Shown piece by piece: positions 1 to 4,836 of a stretch of DNA of 7,702 nt. Position numbers and translations under genes: made by a program. The first letter of the stretch is position 1. Each line of letters opens with the position of its first letter. Location: the NCBI GenBank assembly GCA_023457615.1, contig JAEWKY010000349.1, positions 1 through 7,702 on the forward strand, given 5' to 3'. The notes beneath the pieces were generated by a model, which saw only the letters and a program-made list of their open reading frames with translations, made no database searches and was not told the DNA's origin. This stretch comes from Actinomycetes bacterium (lineage in GTDB: Bacteria; Actinomycetota; Actinomycetes; Actinomycetales; Microbacteriaceae).

Positions 1-533
1 GTGCGATGCACGGCACCCGCGCGCCGGGCGGCGAGCACGGCCCAGACGGCGAGGCCCGCGAGCCCGAGCGCCGACGACCCGTGCTGCAGCCACGAGGTGC
101 CGTCGAGCGGCCCCCACGGCTCGGCGAGCACCGGGATCCACGTCGATCCGAGCCGGTCGGGATGCGTGAACAGATCCCAGAGAACGTGCGTCGCGACGCC
201 GACCAGGGCCGCGATCGCGACGAGCGGGAGCTCGCGCCACCGCAGCCCGCCCCAATCCCAGGCCCACGGCATCCTCGCCCGCAGCGTCTCGGGGAGCAGC
301 AGGCCCGACGCCGCCGGCCGGATCGCGAGCCGCCACACGACGTACAGCGCGATCGCGAGCGGCAGCGACGCCCACAGCAGGCTCGGGAACCCGTGCGTGA
401 CCCCGTACGAGGGCAGCCACGGGAAGAAGAGCGGCGCGTCGGGTGCCATCGCCCCGACCGCGACGGCTCCCGCGGGAAGCGGCGTGCGGGCGAACGGCAG
501 GGCGACGATCGCGTGGCTCGGCGTGAAGGGCAT
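1..533 (-). CDS. DUF4184-family membrane protein, C-terminus cut off by window edge
   Basis: The minus strand is open from an ATG at 533 to the window edge, giving 177 residues with no stop, so the C-terminus is missing. The N-terminus MPFTPSHAIVALPF, the following MAPDAPLFF (residues 29-37) and the THVLWDLFTHPD stretch (115-126) match the pattern I know for DUF4184, a family of membrane proteins of unknown function with conserved His and Asp residues. Hydrophobic segments lie near residues 52-68, 103-119 and 155-170. The H-x3-D-x2-TH arrangement resembles the metal-dependent membrane hydrolase YdjM/DUF457 type, but no activity should be assumed. The start is supported by the family's characteristic MPFTPSHA beginning. 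Only a weak AGG lies 7 bases upstream as a ribosome site. It is downstream of the ABC-2 operon on the same strand but separated by a palindrome, so it is probably a separate transcription unit. Confidence 0.82.
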   Translation of the reverse strand, partial: MPFTPSHAIVALPFARTPLPAGAVAVGAMAPDAPLFFPWLPSYGVTHGFPSLLWASLPLAIALYVVWRLAIRPAASGLLLPETLRARMPWAWDWGGLRWRELPLVAIAALVGVATHVLWDLFTHPDRLGSTWIPVLAEPWGPLDGTSWLQHGSSALGLAGLAVWAVLAARRAGAVHR

Positions 534-563
534 GCGTCAGCCTGGCGCGCCCCGGCTGGATGT

Positions 564-628
564 TTACTCCGCGACTCGGGCGTTGCTCCGCGCTAATCCG
601 GCGGAGCAGCGCGAGATCGGCGGAGTAA
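564..628. repeat. 65-base imperfect palindrome downstream of ABC-2 operon
   Basis: Positions 564-572 (TTACTCCGC) pair perfectly with 620-628 (GCGGAGTAA). Positions 580-591 pair with 601-612 over 12 positions with one G-T wobble. Between these stems is a small imperfect internal loop, and the apical loop is 592-600. The element sits between two minus-strand genes, 45 bases past the stop of the last permease. It has no T-tract on either side, so it is not a textbook intrinsic terminator, although it could end or stabilise the ABC-2 transcript. Its size and near-symmetry suggest a dispersed palindromic repeat (REP- or MITE-like). Copy number cannot be judged from one window. Confidence 0.75.
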
Positions 629-638
629 CCGGAGTCTC

Positions 639-673
639 GGGGGTCGCGGGGCCGGGGCGCGGGACCCGGGGGG
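639..673 (+). other. Potential G-quadruplex: five G-runs
   Basis: The plus strand carries five runs of 5, 4, 4, 3 and 6 guanines separated by 4, 2, 3 and 4 bases, which meets the usual G3+ N1-7 criterion with one run to spare. It begins directly after the permease stop codon (674-676 on the minus strand) and lies between that gene and the 564-628 palindrome. The G-rich strand is the template strand for the minus-strand operon, so any quadruplex would form in DNA, not in the operon's mRNA. G-runs also arise by chance at this GC content. Confidence 0.45.
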
Positions 674-1504
674 TCAGTCGAGGAACAGCGACCGCAGCCG
701 ACGGGTCGTGAACACGAGGCCGAGGGCGATCATGCCGAGGTAGTAGGCGAGGTGGCCGAGCATCGCGACCGTGAGCACGCCCGTCGTGAGTCCGCGCACG
801 AGCTCGACGCCGTGCCAGAGCGGCAGCGCCATGATGAACCACTGCACGGGCTCGGGGTAGACCGTGATCGGGAAGAACGTCGCCGAGAGCAGGAACATCG
901 GCAGCAGCACGAGCGGGATGACATCCATCTGCTGGAACGTCTTGAGGTACGACGTGATGCCCATGCCGATCGAGGCGAAGCCGAACGCGATGAGCAGGAT
1001 GGCGGGCAGCGCGAGGAACGCCGTCCAGCCGAGGTTGAGTCCGAGCGCCTGCATCACGAGCAGGAACGCGACCCCGTAGGCGGCGCCGCGCAGCAGCGCG
1101 AGCGAGATCTCGCCGAGCGCGACGTCGAGCGGACCGAGGCGGGTGGCGAGCATCCCGTGATACAGCTTCGCGAAGTGCATCTTGAAGAAGACGTTCCACG
1201 TGGAGTCGTAGATCGCGCCGTTCATCGCCGACACGGCGAGCAGCGCGGGCGCGATGAACGCCGCGTACGGGATGTCGTTGCCCGACGAGTCCTGCACGGT
1301 GCCGATGAGACCGCCGAGGCCGACGCCGAGCGAGAGCAGATAGAAGATCGGCTCGAAGACGCCGGTGAGCACGATCCACCAGTTGGTGCTGCGGGTGGCG
1401 AGCAGGCCGCGACCGAGCACGGCGCGGGCGTTGCCGGAGTAGAGGGCGCGCACGCCACCCGTCTTCCCGGTCGCGTGACGGTACGCGGCGGTGGTCGCGC
1501 TCAT
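674..1504 (-). CDS. ABC-2 type (NodJ-like) transporter permease, second permease of the operon
   Basis: This 276-residue integral membrane protein is probably one half of the membrane channel of an ABC-2 exporter. It has a ~40-residue cytoplasmic N-terminus and about six hydrophobic segments (near residues 44-68, 80-100, 130-155, 160-184, 195-213 and 248-267). NodJ-type landmarks are visible: EPIFYLLSLGVGLG (51-64), YAAFIAPALLAVSAM (80-94), MHFAKLYHGMLATRLGP (109-125) and the LPMFLLSATFFPI loop (201-213). The start ATG at 1504 is preferred because it overlaps the stop of the upstream permease by 4 bases (ATGA), and a GAAGAGG ribosome site (1513-1519, minus strand) lies 8 bases before it. An in-frame opening extends further upstream, but it runs through the other permease gene in another frame. 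The substrate is unknown. The protein is clearly different in sequence from its partner permease, so the two probably form a heterodimer served by the single ATPase. Confidence 0.92.
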   Translation of the reverse strand: MSATTAAYRHATGKTGGVRALYSGNARAVLGRGLLATRSTNWWIVLTGVFEPIFYLLSLGVGLGGLIGTVQDSSGNDIPYAAFIAPALLAVSAMNGAIYDSTWNVFFKMHFAKLYHGMLATRLGPLDVALGEISLALLRGAAYGVAFLLVMQALGLNLGWTAFLALPAILLIAFGFASIGMGITSYLKTFQQMDVIPLVLLPMFLLSATFFPITVYPEPVQWFIMALPLWHGVELVRGLTTGVLTVAMLGHLAYYLGMIALGLVFTTRRLRSLFLD

Positions 1505-2337
1505 CGGGCGAGCCTCTTCACGGTGAGGTGCACGGTGAGCCGCCAGCCCAGGATCGCGAGGGCGGCGAGGTAGGCCACGTGCACGAGGCTGAGCCAGAAC
1601 GGCTCGGTCGGCCCGTAGGAGAACTGGCGGGCGAGTTCGCTGCCGTGCCAGATCGGCGAGATCCAGCCGATCCACTGCAGGAAGATCGGCAGCTGCGACA
1701 GCGGGAACACCGTGCCGCTGAAGAGCGAGAGCGGCATGACGATCAGCCGGTTGACGATGTTGAACTGCCCGCGGTCCTCGTAGATCGAGGCCGAGTACGC
1801 GGCGATCGGCGAGAACGCGAGACCGGTGAGGATCGCGATCGGGATGACGAGCACGGCCCAGGGCGACACGACGCCGCCGAACAGCGCGACCGCGCCGTAG
1901 TAGATGCCCGCCGTGAACAACCCGCGGATGCCGACGTAGAGGAACATCCCGTCGACGATCTGCCGCCCGCTGAGGGGCGCCGCGTTCATGCCGATGAAGA
2001 TCATGTTCCACTTGAAGCCGAGCAGCATGCCGAACATGTACTCCTCGGCGGCGACGAGCACGGCGGCGTTGATGATGAGCGCGGGCGCGACGAACTGCAG
2101 GTAGCCGACGCCGGTCTGCTCGAGGAACGCGTCGTTGCGCGAGACGAGCGTGGCGAGGCCGACGCCGAACGCGAACAGGTAGAGGAACGGCGAGCCGAGC
2201 GCCGTCGCGATCATCGTCCAGAAGAACGCCCGCACCGCGCGCAGCTTGTGCTCGACGACGTACCAGGCGCCGAAGCGGCGGCTGCGGGAGGCCAGGGTCG
2301 CGTCGTCGATCCCGGCCCGTTCGAGGAGGGCGCTCAT
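1501..2337 (-). CDS. ABC-2 type (NodJ-like) transporter permease, first permease of the operon
   Basis: This 278-residue membrane protein belongs to the same broad family as its downstream neighbour. Landmarks are a cytoplasmic N-terminus, LGSPFLYLFAFGVGLATLV (47-65), YLQFVAPALIINAAVLVA (79-96), the EDRGQFNIVNRLIVMP segment (187-202) and the SLFSGTVFPLSQLP loop (204-217) typical of NodJ/DrrB-type permeases. Six hydrophobic segments are apparent. The ATG at 2337 overlaps the ATPase stop by 4 bases (ATGA) and has no clear ribosome site of its own, so translation probably depends on termination of the upstream gene. It most likely works with the neighbouring ATPase and second permease as an exporter in the cytoplasmic membrane. 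The cargo could be a lipid, glycan, polyketide or drug, and nothing in the sequence decides which. Confidence 0.92.
   Translation of the reverse strand: MSALLERAGIDDATLASRSRRFGAWYVVEHKLRAVRAFFWTMIATALGSPFLYLFAFGVGLATLVSRNDAFLEQTGVGYLQFVAPALIINAAVLVAAEEYMFGMLLGFKWNMIFIGMNAAPLSGRQIVDGMFLYVGIRGLFTAGIYYGAVALFGGVVSPWAVLVIPIAILTGLAFSPIAAYSASIYEDRGQFNIVNRLIVMPLSLFSGTVFPLSQLPIFLQWIGWISPIWHGSELARQFSYGPTEPFWLSLVHVAYLAALAILGWRLTVHLTVKRLAR
1513..1519 (-). promoter_or_regulatory. Ribosome binding site of second permease
   Basis: The minus strand reads GAAGAGG 8 bases before the ATG at 1504. This supports the overlapping start over any upstream in-frame start. Confidence 0.6.
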
Positions 2338-3260
2338 TCGATCAGCGACCGTCCGGTGAGGCGCAGGAAGACGTCCTCCAGCGACGAGCGGCGCACGAGC
2401 GACGTGATCGGCTCGAGCCCGCGCTTCGTCACCTCGACGAGCGCCTCCTCGCCGTTCTGCGCGTAGACGAGGATGCGGTCGGGCAGCACCTCGAGGCGAT
2501 CCCCGATGCCCTCGAGCGCCGCCGCCGCGGCCGCGTTGCGATCGGACCCGAACCGCACCTCGAGCACTTCGCGGCTCGAGTGCTCGCGGATGAGCGACGC
2601 GGGCGACCCCTCGGCCATGATGCGGCCCTTGTCGACGACGACGAGGCGATCGCACAGCTGCTCGGCCTCGTCCATGTAGTGCGTCGTGAGCACGAGCGTC
2701 GTGCCCTGCTCCTTGAGGCGGAACAGCCGGTCCCAGAGGATGTGGCGCGCCTGCGGGTCGAGGCCGGTCGTCGGCTCGTCGAGCAGCAGGATGCGCGGAT
2801 CGTTGATGAGCGCACGCGCGATCGTGAGGCGGCGCTTCATGCCGCCGGAGAGATCGTCGACCTTCGCCTTCTTGCGGTCGGCGAGCTGCGCGAACTCGAG
2901 CAGCTCGTCGGCGCGCTGCGCGACGTGCGCGCGGGGCAGGCCGAAGTAGCGGCCGTAGACGAGGAGGTTGTCGCGCACGAGGAGCTCGTTGTCGAGGTTG
3001 TCCTGCTGCGGCACGACGCCGAGCTGCGAGCGGATCTCGGGGCCGCCGGAGTCGGGGTCGCGCCCGAGGATCTCGAGCCGGCCCGAGGTGCGCGACGACA
3101 CGGCGCCGACCATGCGCATCGTCGTCGACTTGCCCGCGCCGTTGGGTCCGAGGAGGCCGAACGACTCCCCCGGGGCGACCTCGAACGAGATGCCGTCGAC
3201 GGCGGCGAAGTCCTTGTACTTCTTGACGAGATCCTCGGCGACGATCACAGGCGCTGACAC
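2334..3260 (-). CDS. ABC-2 transporter ATP-binding protein, NodI-like
   Basis: This 308-residue cytoplasmic ATPase powers the two permeases encoded after it. Seen in order: Walker A GPNGAGKST at residues 38-46 with catalytic Lys44, a Q-loop at VVPQQDNLD (82-90), the ABC signature LSGGMKRRL (137-145), Walker B ILLLDEP (157-163) with Glu162, D-loop GLDP (166-169) and switch His194. The stretches GVVPQ, DNLLVYGRYFG, GGMKRRLTIARALINDP and the C-terminal SSLEDVFLRLTGR closely resemble NodI-type ATPases, which energise export through NodJ-type channels. The C-terminal ~90 residues are the usual extension of this family. I chose a GTG at 3258-3260 as start because it places the protein at normal family length. 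A TANNNT -10 box lies 8 bases upstream, which suggests a leaderless message. A second in-frame GTG four codons later is an alternative. Rhizobial nodulation is not implied. Confidence 0.93.
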   Translation of the reverse strand: MSAPVIVAEDLVKKYKDFAAVDGISFEVAPGESFGLLGPNGAGKSTTMRMVGAVSSRTSGRLEILGRDPDSGGPEIRSQLGVVPQQDNLDNELLVRDNLLVYGRYFGLPRAHVAQRADELLEFAQLADRKKAKVDDLSGGMKRRLTIARALINDPRILLLDEPTTGLDPQARHILWDRLFRLKEQGTTLVLTTHYMDEAEQLCDRLVVVDKGRIMAEGSPASLIREHSSREVLEVRFGSDRNAAAAAALEGIGDRLEVLPDRILVYAQNGEEALVEVTKRGLEPITSLVRRSSLEDVFLRLTGRSLIE

Positions 3261-3268
3261 GGAGATCG

Positions 3269-3274
3269 AGCCTA
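3269..3274 (-). promoter_or_regulatory. Candidate -10 box of the ABC-2 operon (leaderless)
   Basis: On the minus strand TAGGCT lies 8 bases before the GTG start at 3260. No ribosome site fits in that space, so transcription may begin at or near the start codon. No convincing -35 was found at the normal spacing. Confidence 0.45.
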
Positions 3275-3313
3275 GGCCGACCGACCGACATCCGCGACGT
3301 GCCGCGGCCGGCC

Positions 3314-3345
3314 GGTCGTCGGGTCGTCGGGTCGTCGGGTCGTCG
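3314..3345. repeat. Four perfect tandem copies of 8-base unit GGTCGTCG
   Basis: Units occupy 3314-3321, 3322-3329, 3330-3337 and 3338-3345 without a mismatch. The array fills the gap between the stop of the DUF4870 gene (3347-3349) and the likely ABC-2 operon promoter, starting about 40 bases upstream of that -10 box. It is flanked on the left by GC palindromes (CCGCGG, GGCCGGCC). The non-coding position means copy-number change would not shift a reading frame but could alter the spacing upstream of the promoter. Confidence 0.8.
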
Positions 3346-3346
3346 C

Positions 3347-3769
3347 TCAGTCGCGCAGGAACGGGATCGCGATGGGCGCCCGGTACACCCGCGTCGCCGA
3401 CGCGATCGTGCCCGCGACGGTCACCACGAGGTGCGCGAGGGCGAGCACGCCCAGGACGATGACGACCGCCCCGACCGGGAAGAAGCCCGCCGTGCGGAGC
3501 TCCTCGATCGACACCGTGACGGCGAAGTACACGACGCACAGCGCGAACACGACGAAGATCGTCAGCGCCCAGTTCGCCGCCTGGGTGGCGTTGCCGCGCA
3601 CGAGCGGGTGGACGCTGCGGCGACGTGCGGGGGCGGTCGCCATGATCGCGACCGCCGCGATGAGCAGGCTCACGAAGGGGATCGGGATGTACGCGAGGAA
3701 CCCGAGCGCCCAGGACAGGCGCCCCGTCGGCGCGGCGACGGGGTACCCGGGAATCGGCGGCGTGCTCAT
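3347..3769 (-). CDS. Small DUF4870-like membrane protein
   Basis: This 140-residue protein has a short Pro-rich N-terminus and three hydrophobic segments (about 20-44, 66-86 and 94-121), so it is probably a three-pass cytoplasmic membrane protein. The pattern matches DUF4870/Tic20-like small proteins as I know them: a first helix, then a polar segment PLVRGNATQAANWALTIFV (55-73, corresponding to the family's polar-to-NF motif), two more helices, and the closing YRAPIAIPFL (129-138). The function of the family is not established. The ATG at 3769 is supported by a TAGGAT -10 box 6 bases upstream, indicating a leaderless transcript divergent from the lipoprotein gene. It lies 86 bases upstream of the ABC-2 operon on the same strand and might be partly co-transcribed with it, although that operon seems to have its own promoter. 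Confidence 0.82.
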   Translation of the reverse strand: MSTPPIPGYPVAAPTGRLSWALGFLAYIPIPFVSLLIAAVAIMATAPARRRSVHPLVRGNATQAANWALTIFVVFALCVVYFAVTVSIEELRTAGFFPVGAVVIVLGVLALAHLVVTVAGTIASATRVYRAPIAIPFLRD

Positions 3770-3775
3770 CCGGCG

Positions 3776-3781
3776 ATCCTA
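3776..3781 (-). promoter_or_regulatory. -10 box for DUF4870-like gene, leaderless
   Basis: On the minus strand TAGGAT is followed by 6 bases (CGCCGG) and then the ATG at 3769, leaving no room for a ribosome site. It shares two bases (3780-3781) with the opposite-strand -10 box. No -35 match was found. Confidence 0.5.
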
Positions 3782-3785
3782 GACT
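3780..3785 (+). promoter_or_regulatory. -10 box for lipoprotein gene, leaderless
   Basis: TAGACT is followed by 6 bases (GACCGC) and the ATG at 3792, the same geometry as the divergent partner. The -35 region would fall inside the DUF4870 coding sequence and has no recognisable hexamer. Confidence 0.5.
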
Positions 3786-3791
3786 GACCGC

Positions 3792-4568
3792 ATGCGCCGC
3801 CTCCCGCCCGCCGTCGCGGTCGCCGCCGCGGGCGTGCTCGTGCTCGCGGGCTGCGGCACGGGCGCCGACGAGGCCGCCCTCGAGACGACGCCCCCGGCGA
3901 CCCCCGCCGAGCTCGTGCTGCCCGAGGATGCCGTGCTGGGGCTGGTCGCGATCGTCACCGCTCCGAACGGCGCCACCGCCGATCTCGCGGTGGTCGTGCA
4001 CGCGTCGCTCCCGTATCTCGTGCCCGAGGCGGAGGAGGCCGTGGCGACGACGGTCGCGTGGTGCGAGGGCGAGGTCGACGACACCGTGCTCGCGGGACGC
4101 GGGTTCACCTTCACGGCGGTCGACGTGACGCTCACCCCGCGCGACGGCGCGTGGCCGGCCGACCTGCGGCTCGCGGTGCTCCCCCAGCCGAACCCGGAGT
4201 TCGGCTCCACGCTCGCGGCGGGCGACGGGCTCGTGCAGGTGGAGGCGAGCGACACCGACGGCTACGACGAGTACGTGCCGCACTGCCGTCAGCCGGCCGT
4301 GCTCGAGGGCGCGGGCGGCGGGACCGTCTATCTCGGCATCCCGAGCGACATCACCGGGGCGAACGACGCCGCCTCGTTCACCGCCTGGACCTTCCACGAC
4401 TTCGGGCTCGCGGCGGTGCTACCCGGCGACCTCGGCGACTCGGAGACCGCGTTCTCGGCCTGCCTCGCGAGCGTGACGCAGCTCGGCGCGGAGTTCGGGG
4501 CGCCGAGCACGACGTGGGCGGAGAAGTTCACCCACTCCGCATGCGTCGTCGGAGGCGCGTCAACCTGA
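3792..4568 (+). CDS. Predicted lipoprotein of unknown function
   Basis: This 258-residue protein has a clear lipoprotein signal: Arg-Arg at positions 2-3, a hydrophobic core (about 7-19) and lipobox LAGC with the lipidated Cys at 21. It is therefore expected to be anchored on the outer face of the cytoplasmic membrane. An Ala/Thr/Pro-rich linker (about 22-42) precedes a globular part. Four further cysteines (91, 165, 224, 251) could form two disulfides outside the cell. The C-terminal third, with NDAASFTAWTFHDFGLAAVLPGD (residues 191-213) written here only as a landmark region, alternates short hydrophobic and acidic stretches and contains no enzymatic motif I recognise. I do not recognise the family. 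The start is fixed by the lipoprotein signal and the promoter spacing. The stop codon lies inside the first operator of the next operon, so the two transcription units touch. GC and codon use match the neighbours. Confidence 0.83.
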   Translation: MRRLPPAVAVAAAGVLVLAGCGTGADEAALETTPPATPAELVLPEDAVLGLVAIVTAPNGATADLAVVVHASLPYLVPEAEEAVATTVAWCEGEVDDTVLAGRGFTFTAVDVTLTPRDGAWPADLRLAVLPQPNPEFGSTLAAGDGLVQVEASDTDGYDEYVPHCRQPAVLEGAGGGTVYLGIPSDITGANDAASFTAWTFHDFGLAAVLPGDLGDSETAFSACLASVTQLGAEFGAPSTTWAEKFTHSACVVGGAST

Positions 4569-4574
4569 GTTGAC
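4559..4574. promoter_or_regulatory. Operator copy 1: GTCAAC-N4-GTTGAC
   Basis: GTCAACCTGAGTTGAC is a perfect inverted repeat with 6-base arms. Its right arm supplies most of the TTGACA -35 box (4570-4575), and its centre contains the stop codon of the lipoprotein gene. Copy 2 starts 29 bases further on, and both are preceded by GCGC. The likely ligand is the small helix-turn-helix protein encoded next; this is inference. Confidence 0.72.
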
Positions 4575-4599
4575 ATTCGCGGCGCGCGTCAACTACGGT
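4570..4599 (+). promoter_or_regulatory. Promoter of the HTH/ABC/IclR operon
   Basis: A perfect TTGACA -35 (4570-4575) is followed, after an 18-base spacer, by a TACGGT -10 (4594-4599), which fits the actinobacterial TANNNT form. The -10 ends 6 bases before the ATG at 4606, so the message is probably leaderless. Both promoter boxes are embedded in the two operator palindromes. Confidence 0.72.
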
Positions 4600-4603
4600 T
4601 GAC
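4588..4603. promoter_or_regulatory. Operator copy 2: GTCAAC-N4-GTTGAC
   Basis: GTCAACTACGGTTGAC has arms identical to copy 1 and a different 4-base centre. It encloses the -10 box and ends 2 bases before the start codon of the HTH gene. A protein bound here would block RNA polymerase, as expected of a self-repressing regulator. Confidence 0.72.
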
Positions 4604-4605
4604 GG

Positions 4606-4815
4606 ATGGACGAGCTGCGCACCCTCGCCGGCGAGGCGGACTCGACCGACCCGTACGCGGCGCTCCGCGCGATCGTGCGACTCCGGACAGAATTGGATCG
4701 CGCGGAGACGATCGCCGTACGCCGGGCCCGCAACGCCGGGTACTCGTGGCACACGATCGCCCTCGCCCTGGGCGTGAGCAAGCAAGCCGTCCACAAGAAG
4801 CACGGCCGCGCGTAG
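4606..4815 (+). CDS. Small helix-turn-helix protein, probable repressor of its own operon
   Basis: This 69-residue cytoplasmic protein has an N-terminal helical half (residues 16-42, many Ala, Arg, Leu and Glu) and a C-terminal helix-turn-helix, GYSWHTIALALGVSKQAVHKKH (residues 45-66, given as a region). The pattern W-x2-IA-x2-LGVS-x-QAVH-K is typical of short actinobacterial DNA-binding proteins related to the sigma-70 region 4/HTH_23 fold. It lacks any ligand-binding domain, so sensing, if any, must come from the helical half or a partner. The ATG is set by the -10 box 6 bases upstream. Two identical palindromes cover its promoter, so autoregulation is the simplest reading, with the co-transcribed exporter 21 bases downstream as the target of control. 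An activator role is possible but less likely given operator placement over the -10. Confidence 0.85.
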   Translation: MDELRTLAGEADSTDPYAALRAIVRLRTELDRAETIAVRRARNAGYSWHTIALALGVSKQAVHKKHGRA

Positions 4816-4820
4816 CGGCC

Positions 4821-4827
4821 GGGAAGG
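4821..4827 (+). promoter_or_regulatory. Ribosome binding site of ABC exporter gene
   Basis: GGGAAGG lies 9 bases before the ATG at 4837 and supports that start. Unlike the first gene of the operon, this one is translated from a leadered internal site. Confidence 0.6.
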
Positions 4828-4836
4828 CGACATCCC

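Noticed and set aside
1..711. Plus-strand open frame at the left edge
   Set aside because: It is the antisense shadow of the DUF4184 gene and runs through a palindrome and G-runs. The product has no recognisable feature.
1749..1767. GTTGAC followed closely by GTTGAA, a possible third operator of the HTH protein
   Set aside because: The two parts are direct, not inverted, and encode FNIVN in the permease. The site lacks the GTCAAC-N4-GTTGAC form.
2334..3260. Calling the ATPase nodI and the permeases nodJ
   Set aside because: The resemblance is at subfamily level only. The organism looks actinobacterial and no nodulation genes are nearby, so the symbols would mislead.
4328..4576. Minus-strand open frame of 82 codons starting inside the first operator palindrome
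   Set aside because: It lies entirely antisense to the lipoprotein gene, which has a signal peptide and promoter. High GC content gives long antisense frames throughout this window.
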